Assembly (NCBI RefSeq): GCF_004791025.1
Contig: NZ_SRUO01000015.1
Location: 62,001 to 126,000 of the forward strand
Length of the DNA: 64,000 bases
Source of the DNA: Mesorhizobium sp. M4B.F.Ca.ET.203.01.1.1
GTDB lineage: Bacteria; Pseudomonadota; Alphaproteobacteria; Rhizobiales; Rhizobiaceae
Reading direction: 5' to 3'
Of the stretch, positions 24,830 through 33,822 are shown piece after piece. Below the pieces are notes generated by a model. It searched no databases. It was not told the origin of the DNA and saw only the letters and a program-made list of their open reading frames with translations. The translations under genes and the position numbers were made by a program. How positions within the stretch are numbered: position 1 is the stretch's first letter; each line of letters begins with the position of its first letter.

Positions 24830-25366
24830 ATGGGCGATTTTTGGGTTTTTGGCTATGGGTCGCTGATCTGGCGCCCGGGTTTCGCGCATGTCGAGACGCG
24901 CCGCGCGCGCCTTTACGGCTACCGCCGGGCGCTCTGCGTCTATTCCTTCGTGCATCGCGGCACGCGCCAGCGGCCGGGCCTGGTGCTCGGCCTCGACCGC
25001 GGCGGCTCCTGCGTCGGGCTGGCATTCCGGGTGCCGGGCGACCTGCGCGGCGAGGTTCTCGCCTATCTGCGCGAGCGCGAGCTGGTGACCAGCGTCTATC
25101 TCGAACGCACGTTGGACATCCGGCTCGACGGGGCAGGGAAGGGAGCGAACGGCAGGGTCGAGGCGGTTGCCTACATCGTCGACCGCGCGCATGAGCAGTA
25201 TGCCGGCGCGCTCGACACGGCGCATGCGGCAAGCATCGTTCGCGGCGCCGTCGGTCAATCCGGGCGCAACGAGGACTATGTGCTGAGCACTCTGGAGCAC
25301 CTGAAGGCGCTCAGCATCCGCGACCACTGGCTGGAGGACGTGGCGCGGCGGGTCGCGCCTTTGTGA
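24830..25366 (+). CDS. Gamma-glutamylcyclotransferase (ChaC-like)
   Basis: The 178-residue product carries the ChaC motif VFGYGSLIWRPGF at the N-terminus, the VHRGTRQRPGLVLGLDRGG segment, and VAYIVDRAHEQYAG. ChaC enzymes cleave glutathione to 5-oxoproline and Cys-Gly in the cytosol. ATG at 24830 (MGDFWVFGYGS) starts at the family's usual place; the open frame extends to 24752. The gene stands alone. Confidence 0.88.
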   Translation: MGDFWVFGYGSLIWRPGFAHVETRRARLYGYRRALCVYSFVHRGTRQRPGLVLGLDRGGSCVGLAFRVPGDLRGEVLAYLRERELVTSVYLERTLDIRLDGAGKGANGRVEAVAYIVDRAHEQYAGALDTAHAASIVRGAVGQSGRNEDYVLSTLEHLKALSIRDHWLEDVARRVAPL

Positions 25367-25487
25367 AGCGCTGGCCTGCCGGAAAAGAATGGCCAGGCCT
25401 TTGACCTCGGCAATCCAGGACCTAGGTTAGCTGCTGCCCCCCAGCCGGGCCTGCCCGGCATTATCCCAAGCATCACGGAGATCAGTC

Positions 25488-26435
25488 TTGCAAAAACGCC
25501 GTCTCGGTCGCACCGACCTTTCCATCGCGCCGCTGGTCCTGGGCGGCAACGTCTTTGGCTGGACAGCCGACGAGAACACCTCCTTCGACCTGCTCGACCG
25601 TTTTTCCGATGCCGGCCTCAACGCCGTCGACACGGCGGACGTCTATTCGCGCTGGGCTCCCGGCAACAAGGGCGGCGAATCCGAAACCATCATCGGCAAA
25701 TGGATGAAAAGCCGCGGCAACCGCGACAAGATCGTCGTCATCACCAAGGTCGGCTCGGACATGGGCCAGGGCAGGCGGGACCTGTCCGCCGCCTATATCG
25801 AAAAGGCGGTCGACGCCTCGCTGAAGCGGCTGCAGACCGACGCGATCGACCTCTATCTGTCGCACTGGCCGGATCCGGCCACCCCCTACGAGGAGACGCT
25901 CGGCGCCTATCAGGGCCTGCTTGCCAAGGGCAAGGTCCGCCATGTCGGCTGCTCCAATCTCGATGCCGGCCAGCTGCGCGCGGCGCTCGATGTGGCGAGC
26001 CTGCGCGGCCTGCCGCGTTATGACGTGCTGCAACCCGAATACAATTTGTACGACCGTTCGTCGCTCGACGGACCGCTGCTTGATCTCTGCGTGGCCGAGG
26101 ACATCGGCGTCATCACCTATTTCAGCCTGGCCAAGGGATTCCTGAGCGGCAAATACCGCGGCAAGGCGGACCTCGGCCAAAGCGAACGGGGCGAGGATGT
26201 CGCCAGCTATCTCAACGATCGCGGCATGCGCATCCTCGCCGCGCTCGACGCGGTGTCGGCCAGGCATTCGGCCAAGCAGGCCGAGGTGGCGCTGGCCTGG
26301 GTGATGGCGCGGCCGGGCGTCACCGCGCCGATCGCCAGCGCCACGACGACAGCGCAGGTGGACAGCCTGGTGCGCGCCGCGTCGCTGAAGCTCGGCGCCG
26401 ACGACATCGCGGCGCTGGACCGGGCGAGCGCCTAG
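25488..26435 (+). CDS. Aldo/keto reductase (TTG start)
   Basis: The 315-residue TIM-barrel oxidoreductase starts MQKRRLGRTDLSIAPLVLGGNVFGW from TTG 25488, 7 bases after GGAG; no in-frame ATG lies near. The catalytic pieces are NAVDTADVYSRW (Asp/Tyr), VVITKVG (Lys) and LYLSHWPDP (His). GCSNLDAGQL and the C-terminal APIASATTTAQVDSL complete NADPH binding. The family reduces aldehydes and ketones. The stop TAG is formed by a repeat copy at 26434. Confidence 0.9.
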   Translation: MQKRRLGRTDLSIAPLVLGGNVFGWTADENTSFDLLDRFSDAGLNAVDTADVYSRWAPGNKGGESETIIGKWMKSRGNRDKIVVITKVGSDMGQGRRDLSAAYIEKAVDASLKRLQTDAIDLYLSHWPDPATPYEETLGAYQGLLAKGKVRHVGCSNLDAGQLRAALDVASLRGLPRYDVLQPEYNLYDRSSLDGPLLDLCVAEDIGVITYFSLAKGFLSGKYRGKADLGQSERGEDVASYLNDRGMRILAALDAVSARHSAKQAEVALAWVMARPGVTAPIASATTTAQVDSLVRAASLKLGADDIAALDRASA

Positions 26436-26528
26436 AGCGTTTCACGGAAACGGCGAACCGCTCTATCTCTTTGTCTTGACGCAATTCCGGACGGAAAACC
26501 GTTTCACACTTTTCCTGGAATTGCTCCA
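26434..26528. repeat. Dispersed 95-105-bp intergenic repeat, copy B
   Basis: It begins AGAGCGTTTCACGG and contains AATTCCGGACGGAAAACCGT and CACTTTTCCTGGAATTGCTC, nearly identical to copy A at 16094-16197. Its first two bases complete the TAG stop of the aldo/keto reductase gene, the same relation as copy A has to the DUF1194 gene. Confidence 0.75.
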
Positions 26529-26640
26529 GCCCGGCGCTGCCGGCGCGCCGCAAGCGGGGCGGCCCTTGCCGGACGGTTCGACACGATCGTTCAAGACGGC
26601 GACGGCCCCTGCGCCATAACGTTTTGCGCATCGCGACACG

Positions 26641-27273
26641 ATGCGGAAAACGCGTATGGCCGGAATTTTGACCCTCTCGCAGCCATGGCAGCAGGTGCTG
26701 GTGCTGGTGCTTGCCGCCGCCGTCGTGATGGGCAGTCCGGGGCCGGCGACGATCAGCGTCACCGCAATAGGCGCTGCTTTCGGCCTGCGCGGCTCGCTGC
26801 GCTACACGTCGGGCATCATCGTTGGCACCACGCTCGTGTTGCTGGTGGTGGCTTCCGGCGTGACGGCGATCTTTGCCTCGCTGCCGGGCATGGCGCCGGT
26901 GCTGGCGATCGCCTCCGCGATCTACATCCTCTACCTAGCCTACAGAATAGCGACGGCGCCACCGCTGGCGGCGCGCGAGAACGGGATGGCGCCTCCCACA
27001 TTCTCGGGCGGCTTCCTGCTCGCTGTCGCCAATCCGAAAGCCTATGTGGCGATCGCCGCCGTGTTCGCCGGCGCTTCGTCGGGCGTCGCCGGTCTCGGGG
27101 TTGTCACCAAGCTCCTGGTGCTCACGCTGATGATCGTCGCCATCCATGTGCTGTGGCTACTTGCCGGGGCGGCCTTCGCCCGCTTCCTGCGGCGGCCGCT
27201 GGCCTCGCGGATCATCAACCTGGCTTTCGCGGCGACGCTGGTGCTGACGACGGCATTGGCGGCGTGGCCTTAG
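26641..27273 (+). CDS. LysE-type translocator
   Basis: The product of about 210 residues has five or six hydrophobic helices with MGSPGPATISV at the N-terminal G-P-G-P motif of the LysE/RhtB family, YILYLAYR, and GGFLLAVANPKAYVA. Members export amino acids. The start may be 26641 or the more typical ATG at 26656 (MAGILTLSQPWQ). The 205-base upstream gap contains repeat copy B and nothing else I can name. Confidence 0.88.
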   Translation: MRKTRMAGILTLSQPWQQVLVLVLAAAVVMGSPGPATISVTAIGAAFGLRGSLRYTSGIIVGTTLVLLVVASGVTAIFASLPGMAPVLAIASAIYILYLAYRIATAPPLAARENGMAPPTFSGGFLLAVANPKAYVAIAAVFAGASSGVAGLGVVTKLLVLTLMIVAIHVLWLLAGAAFARFLRRPLASRIINLAFAATLVLTTALAAWP

Positions 27274-27295
27274 GCCGGCGAAACGGAGCTGCGGC

Positions 27296-28096
27296 TCAGG
27301 CCTTGGCCTTTCCGGCCGCCGCGAGCTCCGCCAGCCGCTTCGCCGCCGTCGGCGGCATCGGCGGCGGATTCGGCGCGCGCGAGGCCTCTACGAGGAGCTG
27401 GTCGCAGGCAGCCTCGGTCTCGCCGATCAGCCGCTTCATGAACTCGTCCTTGGCCAGTCCCGGCGGGATCGGCGGCAGGAAGCGGGCCTTGATGGTGCCG
27501 GGATAGCGCAGGAATTTGCGGCGCGGCCAGTAGAGGCCGGCGACATGGGCGACCGGGACCACCGGGACGCCAAGCTGCGAATAGATCTCGACGATGCCAT
27601 ATTTGTAGGCCGGCTCGTCGCCCGGAGCGCGGCGCGTGCCTTCGGGGTAGATGATGAGCTGGCGCGGATTGCGGTCCATTTCAGCTCTGGTGGCGGCGAC
27701 GACCGCCTTCAGCGCCTTGGAGCGACTGCCGCGGTCGACCGGGATCATCCGCATCTTCATGATGTACCAGCCGAAGAAGGGGATCCAGGTCAGCTCCCGT
27801 TTCAGGATGTAGAGCGCGTCATCGAGATAGGGAAAAAAGGCGATCGCATCCCAGAAGGACTGATGCTTCGGCGCCAGGATGAAGGACCCTTCGGGCAAGT
27901 TCTCGACGCCTGTGATCTCGCTCTTCGTGCCGGCGATCTTGTCGTAGAGCCACATGCAGGTGCGCGACCAGAATTTGGGCACGAACCAGGCCCGGTGGCG
28001 CGGCGACAGGAAATAGTACGGGGTCCAGAAGATCATCTGGACGACCAGGCTGAGGTAGAAGACGAGGTTGAACGCCAGCGAGCGGAAATAGAGCAT
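27296..28096 (-). CDS. 1-acyl-sn-glycerol-3-phosphate acyltransferase
   Basis: The 266-residue product has one or two N-terminal membrane helices, then the PlsC acyltransferase motifs HQSFWD (Hx4D) and YPEGTRRAPG. VPVVPVAHVAG is the third conserved block. PlsC enzymes acylate lysophosphatidic acid to phosphatidic acid at the membrane. I chose MLYFRSLAFN at 28096; the open frame begins at 28147. Confidence 0.9.
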   Translation of the reverse strand: MLYFRSLAFNLVFYLSLVVQMIFWTPYYFLSPRHRAWFVPKFWSRTCMWLYDKIAGTKSEITGVENLPEGSFILAPKHQSFWDAIAFFPYLDDALYILKRELTWIPFFGWYIMKMRMIPVDRGSRSKALKAVVAATRAEMDRNPRQLIIYPEGTRRAPGDEPAYKYGIVEIYSQLGVPVVPVAHVAGLYWPRRKFLRYPGTIKARFLPPIPPGLAKDEFMKRLIGETEAACDQLLVEASRAPNPPPMPPTAAKRLAELAAAGKAKA

Positions 28097-28186
28097 GCGG
28101 GAAGGCCCGGTGAGGAAGAGTGCGTTGGTTACACCAAGCGCGGGCAAAAAGGAAACGGCCAGCGAGCGAGGGCCGATCCCGATTTC

Positions 28187-29092
28187 CTACCACATCGCTT
28201 GCGTCAGGCGCTCCTTCAGGCGCGGGGCGGCGAAATCGAGGAAGGCGCGCAGCTTGACCGGCAGCAGGCCCTGCCCGGCATGGACGAGGCTCACCGGCCA
28301 TGGCGGCGGCTCGAACTCGCGCAGCACTGCCTGCAGCGCGCCGGAGCGCATCGCGGCGGCGACCTGGTAGGACAGCACCTTGGTCAAGCCGACCCCGGCG
28401 GTCGCGGCGTCGATGGCGGCTTCCGCGGTGTTGACGCGAAGCCTGGAATGGACCGGCACGGTGATCTCGCTCTTGCCGCCGGCGAAGACCCAGGTGGCAG
28501 GGGCCGAGAGGTTGTCGAAGGTAACGCAGCTGTGCACGGCCAGGTCCCCCGGGGTTTGCGGCGTGCCATGGGCCGCAAGGTAGGGTGGGCTTGCGCAGAC
28601 GACGCGGCGGATCGCGCCGACACGGATGGCGACAAGGCTGGAATCGGGCAGATCGCCGATGCGCACGGCAAGGTCGATATGCTCGTCGACCAGCTGCGTT
28701 ATCTGGTCCGACAGCGTCAGCCGGATATCGACCTCGGGATAGGCGGCGAGGAAATCGGCGACCACCGGCAGCACGTGCAGGCGGCCGAAGACGATCGGCG
28801 CGGTGACGACCAGTTCGCCTTTGGGCGCGCTGTATTCGCCGGCCGCGGCGCGCTCGGCCTCACCGACCTCGTCCAGGATGCGGCGGCAGGCGGCGAGATA
28901 GGTCTGCCCGGCAGCGGTCAGCGTCAGCCGCCGCGCCGAGCGGGCGAGCAGGCGCGTGTTGAGGTGCCGTTCCAGTTCCGAGACCTTGCGGCTGACCGTG
29001 GCGAGCGGCATGCCGAAGCGGCGCGCCGTGGCTGAAAGGCTGCCGGCCTCCACCGCGGCGACGAAAAGCGACATAGCTTCAAGGCGATCCAT
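28187..29092 (-). CDS. LysR-family transcriptional regulator
   Basis: The 301-residue product has an N-terminal helix-turn-helix (MDRLEAMSLFVAAVEAGSLS, ATARRFGMPLATVSRKVSEL) and a C-terminal effector domain (about 90-300). It is divergent from the PPOX-family gene; the 105-base gap carries TTCCA/TGGAA repeats, so it probably controls that gene and itself. The subgroup resembles YafC/DmlR-like regulators. Confidence 0.9.
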   Translation of the reverse strand: MDRLEAMSLFVAAVEAGSLSATARRFGMPLATVSRKVSELERHLNTRLLARSARRLTLTAAGQTYLAACRRILDEVGEAERAAAGEYSAPKGELVVTAPIVFGRLHVLPVVADFLAAYPEVDIRLTLSDQITQLVDEHIDLAVRIGDLPDSSLVAIRVGAIRRVVCASPPYLAAHGTPQTPGDLAVHSCVTFDNLSAPATWVFAGGKSEITVPVHSRLRVNTAEAAIDAATAGVGLTKVLSYQVAAAMRSGALQAVLREFEPPPWPVSLVHAGQGLLPVKLRAFLDFAAPRLKERLTQAMW

Positions 29093-29097
29093 GATCT

Positions 29098-29153
29098 TTC
29101 CAGAAAATGGAAGGAACTATTCCAGATATGCCATCTGCATCCGAAATATGGAA
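29098..29153. promoter_or_regulatory. Candidate LysR operator with repeated TTCCA/TGGAA arms
   Basis: TTCCAGAAAATGGAA (29098-29112) is an inverted repeat of TTCCA. TTCCA recurs at 29120-29124 and TGGAA at 29149-29153. The site lies between a lysR gene and its divergent PPOX neighbour, as expected for LysR binding. Confidence 0.5.
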
Positions 29154-29197
29154 GGCTTATATTCGGCGGGTTACCAGCCCTTGGAGGACAGCGCCAT

Positions 29198-29821
29198 ATG
29201 AACGCCCATGCTTTCACCAGCGACGTCGCCTTCACGCCGAGCGTCAAGGCCATCCAGGCGCGCAAGGGCTCGCGCGATGCCTATTCCCGGGTCGAGGAGC
29301 GCGGCGGCTGGCGGGATACGATCACGCCGGATCTTGCCGCCTTCATCGCGGCGCAGACCAGCGTCTTCCTGGCGACCGCCAATGGCGAGGGCCAGCCCTA
29401 CATCCAGCATCGCGGCGGGCCGGCGGGCTTCCTCAAGGTGATCGACGAGAAGACGATCGGCTTCGCCGACTTCACGGGCAACAGGCAGTTCATCACCCAG
29501 GGCAATCTCGCCGACAACGCGCAGGCCTTCCTGTTCCTGATCGACTATGCCCATCGGCAGCGCATCAAGATCTGGGGCAGGGCGCGCGTCGTCGAGGGAG
29601 ACGCCGAACTGACGGCGAGCCTGATGCCGCAAGGCTACAAGGCGCGTCCCGAGCAGGTGATCCTGTTCACCGTCTCGACCTGGGATGCCAACTGCCAGCA
29701 GCACATACCGCAGCGCTTCGATGCTGCGGACGTCGCGGCGGCGCTCGCCGATCGCGACAGGCGCATTGCGGCCCTCGAACAGGAGGTCGAGCGCCTGCGC
29801 GCGGTCGAGGCTAAGGGATGA
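29198..29821 (+). CDS. Pyridoxamine 5'-phosphate oxidase-family flavin-binding protein
   Basis: The 207-residue product has the split-barrel fold of the PPOX family: IAAQTSVFLATANGEGQPYIQHRGGPAGFLKVID, IGFADFTGNRQFITQGNL and IDYAHRQRIKIWGRARVV, where FMN-phosphate contacts are expected. A heptad-like tail (IAALEQEVERLRAVE) may form a coiled coil. The exact reaction is unknown. The divergent LysR gene likely regulates it. Its end overlaps the convergent YdcF gene by 11 bases. Confidence 0.85.
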   Translation: MNAHAFTSDVAFTPSVKAIQARKGSRDAYSRVEERGGWRDTITPDLAAFIAAQTSVFLATANGEGQPYIQHRGGPAGFLKVIDEKTIGFADFTGNRQFITQGNLADNAQAFLFLIDYAHRQRIKIWGRARVVEGDAELTASLMPQGYKARPEQVILFTVSTWDANCQQHIPQRFDAADVAAALADRDRRIAALEQEVERLRAVEAKG

Positions 29822-30563
29822 TGCGGGCTGGCGGCTTGTCGCTCTTGACCACCGAGGCTTCCGCCAGGGCGATGCCGTCGGCAGTCTGGCGCAGCGGGAC
29901 GATGCCGCGCGCCAGAGCCAGCACATATTTGCTGTATTCGGTCAAAAGCACGCGCAACGCTTCCGGCTTGGTCAGCCAGCCGCCATTGCCGAGATTGGTG
30001 TTGACCACCGGATAGGGCTCCAGCTTGGCGCCGTGCAGCAGCCGCCCCATCTCCAGCAGGCTGCGCGGCATGTGGTAGTTGTTGGTGACGAGAATGACGC
30101 TGCCATAGGCGTGGCTTTCCACCCATTTGGCGCTTTCCTCGGCATTGCCGATGGTGTCGAGCGCGGCGCGGTCGATGTCGACGCAGCAGGAAAACAGCGC
30201 CTTGTCGCCGCCGGTCGCGGCCTGCAACTGGCGGCGGCTGGCGGAAGGATGAACGCCGCTGATCAGCAAGCGCTCGCCCTTGCCGGAAGCGAGCAGGTCC
30301 ATCGCCGCGTCGAGGCGCGACTGGCCGCCGGTGAGAACGATGATGGCATCGGCCCTGGCGGGGTTGGCGGGCGTCGTCATGTGGCTGACCGTGCTGGCGA
30401 ACCAGCCGAAGCCGCCGGCAAACAGAGCCGCAAGTGCCAGCACGGAGAAAGCAAAGATCCGAAGGACGATGGCAAGGCGGGCCAGATTGCCACGCCCGTG
30501 CGCACGGGCACCAACAACTGGCATCCGTCCAGCCGTTCCGGTCGTGTCCTGCGCGTCCATCAT
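29811..30563 (-). CDS. YdcF family (DUF218) membrane protein
   Basis: The product has one N-terminal transmembrane helix and a DUF218 domain: ADAIIVLTGGQSRLDAAMDLL, GERLLISGVHP and VTNNYHMPRSLLEMGRLL. Members are linked to envelope or vancomycin-resistance-like SanA/ElyC functions. The start is uncertain: 30563 (MMDAQDTTG) or upstream in-frame codons to 30611. Its 3' end overlaps the convergent PPOX gene. Confidence 0.85.
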   Translation of the reverse strand: MMDAQDTTGTAGRMPVVGARAHGRGNLARLAIVLRIFAFSVLALAALFAGGFGWFASTVSHMTTPANPARADAIIVLTGGQSRLDAAMDLLASGKGERLLISGVHPSASRRQLQAATGGDKALFSCCVDIDRAALDTIGNAEESAKWVESHAYGSVILVTNNYHMPRSLLEMGRLLHGAKLEPYPVVNTNLGNGGWLTKPEALRVLLTEYSKYVLALARGIVPLRQTADGIALAEASVVKSDKPPARIIP

Positions 30564-30654
30564 CCTATGGTTAATCCTGAAATGCGGCCTTTGATAGATG
30601 AGAAGGCGCACATTGCGTTACGGCAGTTTCCCTTGCGTGATCATACTCTTGCAT

Positions 30655-30699
30655 GGCGTGATCGTCTCGAAGAACCGGCTTTCGCTTTCTGAAACCGTG
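30655..30699. repeat. Degenerate palindromic repeat after ftsX
   Basis: GCGTGATCGTCTCGAAGAAC followed by CGGCTTTCGCTTTCTGAAAC aligns by eye with the 45-bp family, with eroded arms. Confidence 0.35.
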
Positions 30700-30700
30700 C

Positions 30701-31690
30701 CTAGCCTCCATCCGGCTGGCGCATGTCGATGTCGCTGAGATAGGTTACAACCGTCGCGTGCGAGGTCGCCGCCGTCAGCGCGCCGATCACCAGCACCATC
30801 AGGCCGACGCCGAGATAGCCCGCCGAGCCGATGGCGAAATTGCCGAACAGCGCGGTTGCCTGGTCGGCCTGGGGCGTCGCCATGTTGCGCGACGACCACC
30901 ATGAAAAGACGATGAAGACCAAAATCGCGGCGGCGCCGCCGGCCGCGGCGCCTTTCATGCCGGTGACCAGGAAATGCCAACGGAACTCGCGCGCGATGAA
31001 GCGCGCCTCGGCGCCGACGAAATGCAGCACCTCGATGATGTGGCCGTTGCCTGCCATGGCGCCGCGCGTCGCGAACACGACGGTCAGCACGGTCGCCGAC
31101 AGCATCAGCACCAGCACGGCGATGCCGATGGTCACCGTCGTGCGGGCCATGGTGACGAGCCGGTCGACCCAGGTGCGGTGATCGTCGAGCGCCGCGGTCG
31201 GCAATTTGGGCGTGATCGCGGCGCGCATGGCGGCAAAGTCGGGCGGGCTGTTTTCGTCGATGGTGACGACGACGAGGCGCGGCACCGGCAATTCATCGAT
31301 GTTGAGACCTGTGCCCAGCCACGGCTCCAGCAGCCGCGCGGTGGCGTCGCGGTCGATGATCTTGGTGCCCTTGACGCCGGGAAACTCGCTGGCGATCTGG
31401 GAGGCCTGGGCCAATGCCGCCTCCATGTCGAGGCCGTCGACCGGCTTGATCTGGATCGTCGCCTCGCGCGAGATCTGGTTCTCCCAGACCGACGCGGTGT
31501 CGCGCACCAGGGTCACGGCGCCGAACGTGAGGCAGGACAGGAAGGTCATGATAGCTATGACCAGCACCAGCGCCCGTCCGGCAATGTTCTGCGCCGGCAC
31601 GATCGGCGCCATCCTGCGTTGGGGGCGCTGCACCACGCCAGCCATCTCGGCGGGCTGGTCATGCAGATGGTCGGCGGAGAGCTCAGTCAT
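30701..31690 (-). CDS. ftsX: Cell division protein FtsX
   Basis: The 329-residue product has an N-terminal cytosolic segment, a transmembrane helix near residues 33-58 (AGRALVLVIAIMTFLSCL), a periplasmic domain (about 60-180) and three C-terminal helices, the typical FtsX layout. FtsX with FtsE forms the division ABC complex that controls septal peptidoglycan hydrolases. The gene overlaps ftsE by 8 bases. Confidence 0.9.
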   Translation of the reverse strand: MTELSADHLHDQPAEMAGVVQRPQRRMAPIVPAQNIAGRALVLVIAIMTFLSCLTFGAVTLVRDTASVWENQISREATIQIKPVDGLDMEAALAQASQIASEFPGVKGTKIIDRDATARLLEPWLGTGLNIDELPVPRLVVVTIDENSPPDFAAMRAAITPKLPTAALDDHRTWVDRLVTMARTTVTIGIAVLVLMLSATVLTVVFATRGAMAGNGHIIEVLHFVGAEARFIAREFRWHFLVTGMKGAAAGGAAAILVFIVFSWWSSRNMATPQADQATALFGNFAIGSAGYLGVGLMVLVIGALTAATSHATVVTYLSDIDMRQPDGG

Positions 31691-32342
31691 AGATGTCCAG
31701 CCTTCCGCCGGCGAGGATCATGCGCCGCGCGTCGACCTGCTCCATCAGGCCGAGGTCGTGGGTGGCGATCACCACCGCCGTGCCGAGACGGTTGAGCTCG
31801 ATGAACAGCCGAAGCAGCCGGCGCGCCAGCGGCGGGTCGACATTGCCGGTCGGCTCGTCGGCGAGCAGGATCTCGGGCTGTTCGATCAGCGCGCGGGCGA
31901 TCGCGGCGCGCTGCTTCTCGCCGCCCGACAGCACCGGCGGCAGCACATGCATGCGTTCACCCAGCCCAACCCATTTCAGCAGTTCGGTGACGTCGGTGCG
32001 GTAGCTCGCCTCCTCGCGCCCGCGCACGCGCAAGGGCAGGGCGACGTTCTCATAGGTGGTCATGTGGTCGAGCAGGCGGAAATCCTGGAACACGACACCG
32101 ATGCGGCGCCGCAGATGCGGCAGCTCGCTGCGCGAGATGCGCGAGCGGTCCTTGCCGAAGATGGTGATCAGCCCGCGCGTCGGCTTCAGCGACATGAACA
32201 GCAGGCGCAACAACGTCGTCTTGCCGGCGCCGGAGGGCCCGCTCAGGAACTGGAAGGAGCGCTCCGGTATGTGCAGGGAAATGTCGCGGAGGATCTCCGG
32301 ACCCATGCCATAGCGGAGGCCGACATTTTCGAAGCGGATCAC
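31683..32342 (-). CDS. ftsE: Cell division ATP-binding protein FtsE
   Basis: The 219-residue ABC ATPase has Walker A GPSGAGKTT (35-43), a signature LSGGEKQR and LLADEPTGNVDP Walker B. MIRFENVGLRYGMGPEILRD is typical of FtsE. It heads the ftsEX unit; a CtrA-type box lies 70 bases upstream in the divergent intergenic region. Confidence 0.94.
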   Translation of the reverse strand: MIRFENVGLRYGMGPEILRDISLHIPERSFQFLSGPSGAGKTTLLRLLFMSLKPTRGLITIFGKDRSRISRSELPHLRRRIGVVFQDFRLLDHMTTYENVALPLRVRGREEASYRTDVTELLKWVGLGERMHVLPPVLSGGEKQRAAIARALIEQPEILLADEPTGNVDPPLARRLLRLFIELNRLGTAVVIATHDLGLMEQVDARRMILAGGRLDIYD

Positions 32343-32412
32343 GTTCGACGACCTGGAACTTTCGGCGGCGAAACGCCAGCCCTTTCTCTCAAAAGACCAT
32401 CGGCCCGCATGG

Positions 32413-32427
32413 TTAACCCTTGGTTAA
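32413..32427. promoter_or_regulatory. Candidate CtrA-binding site near ftsE
   Basis: TTAACCCTTGGTTAA is TTAA-N7-TTAA, the full CtrA consensus. It lies between ftsE and the divergent gene at 32532, so it may regulate either. A further half-type GTTAACC occurs at about 32473. Confidence 0.55.
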
Positions 32428-32531
32428 TTTTCGATGCTTTTCGGTGCATCACCGGGGTTCCGGTGGGGAAGCGTTAACCATTTGCGTTTACCCAAAAGAA
32501 ACGAACAGCGAACAGGGGCTTACCAGGCCGT

Positions 32532-33173
32532 ATGGCTGAGCAACGAACCGCGCGCCCGGTTTCCGGCGAAATCATGACCGGGCTGGGGACAAGTGCCGCG
32601 CAGGAAGCGCGCGCGCCGGTGATCGACGTCGTCGACGCCGATTACGAGGTGCTGCCGCGTCCTTCGGCCAGGCCGGAAGCGCCGCCGGCCCCGCCTTCGC
32701 GCGCGACCAGCACGGCCGCCATCGAAGGCATGGGCATGCTGCGCAAGCCGGAGGCCGTGGCCGAACGGCGGCCGGCGTCGCGTGGCGGACCGCTATTCTG
32801 GATTGCCGGTGTCGGCGCCGCGCTCGCCGCCTTCTGGGTCTCCGGCGGCCATGCGCTGGTCCGTCAATCGCCGTTCTGGGCCGTCGCGCAGCCGGCGGCC
32901 GCGCTTAGCATCTCGGGCATCACCTCGCGCATCGACGCATCAGGGCCGAAACCTGTGCTGTTCGTCGACGGCGAGGCCGCCAATGACGGGGCGCAGGCGG
33001 TGCAAATGCCGCCCCTGGAAATCCGTGTCACCGGCAAGGACAGCCAGATCATCCGCTATACGCTGGGGACATCCGGGCGCTCGCTGGCGCCCGGCGAAAG
33101 ATTTGGCTTTTCCAGCCGCCTCGATGTGCCTAGAAACGGCGTCAAAGCCGTCTCAGTCACTTTTGCTGGCTAA
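32532..33173 (+). CDS. Single-pass membrane protein of unknown function
   Basis: The 213-residue product has an acidic/Pro-rich N-terminus (about 1-80), one transmembrane helix (about 87-107, PLFWIAGVGAALAAFWV) and an exported C-terminal domain (GPKPVLFVDGEAANDG, PPLEIRVTGKD, APGERFGFSSRLDVPRNG) that resembles the beta domain of DUF3426-like proteins. It lacks an N-terminal zinc-ribbon that many relatives have. It is divergent from ftsE. Confidence 0.65.
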   Translation: MAEQRTARPVSGEIMTGLGTSAAQEARAPVIDVVDADYEVLPRPSARPEAPPAPPSRATSTAAIEGMGMLRKPEAVAERRPASRGGPLFWIAGVGAALAAFWVSGGHALVRQSPFWAVAQPAAALSISGITSRIDASGPKPVLFVDGEAANDGAQAVQMPPLEIRVTGKDSQIIRYTLGTSGRSLAPGERFGFSSRLDVPRNGVKAVSVTFAG

Positions 33174-33279
33174 GGCGAAACAAAACCGCGCGACCCGGCG
33201 CAGAAACCAAGAAGTTCTACAGCGCTTTCGCAGGCCCTGAAGGTCGCGGTCCTGTAGGCAAAACGCCTGGAGGGCGAAA

Positions 33280-33822
33280 ATGCCAGTTGTGCGCGGCAAG
33301 GACATCGAGGTCCTGTTTTCGGCGTCGGCGATCGCCCGCCGCAACCTCGAGCTCGCCAAGGAGATCGCCGGGCGCGACTACCATGACCTCTTGGTGATCT
33401 CGGTGCTGAAGGGGTCTTTCGTCTTCGCAGCCGACCTGATCCGCGCCATGCACGATGTCGGCTTGTCGCCCGAGGTCGAGTTCATCTTCATCTCCAGCTA
33501 CGGCGCCGGCACCACCAGCGGCGAGGTGAAGGTGCTGCGCGACATCGACAACGAGGTCGCCGGCCGCGATGTGCTTCTGATCGACGACATCCTCGAATCC
33601 GGCAAGACGCTCTCCTTCGCCCGCGACCTGATGCTGTCGCGCGGCGCCAGAAGCTGCGCCATCGCCGTGTTGCTCGACAAGCGCATGCGCCGCCAGACCA
33701 CGCTCAACGCCGACTATGTCGGCTTCGACTGCCCGGATTATTTCGTCGTCGGCTACGGCATGGATGTCGCGCATGCTTTCCGGGAATTGCCCTTCGTCGG
33801 CGTCGTCAAGGGCGACGCCTAG
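33280..33822 (+). CDS. hpt: Hypoxanthine phosphoribosyltransferase
   Basis: The 180-residue purine-salvage enzyme has the PRPP motif VLLIDDILESGKTL near the middle, KGSFVFAADLIRAM, and the C-terminal DYVGFDCPDYFVVGYGMD block. It converts hypoxanthine (or guanine) plus PRPP to nucleotide. Start MPVVRGKDIEVLF follows GGAGGG by about 6 bases. The TAG stop abuts a nested palindrome. Confidence 0.93.
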   Translation: MPVVRGKDIEVLFSASAIARRNLELAKEIAGRDYHDLLVISVLKGSFVFAADLIRAMHDVGLSPEVEFIFISSYGAGTTSGEVKVLRDIDNEVAGRDVLLIDDILESGKTLSFARDLMLSRGARSCAIAVLLDKRMRRQTTLNADYVGFDCPDYFVVGYGMDVAHAFRELPFVGVVKGDA

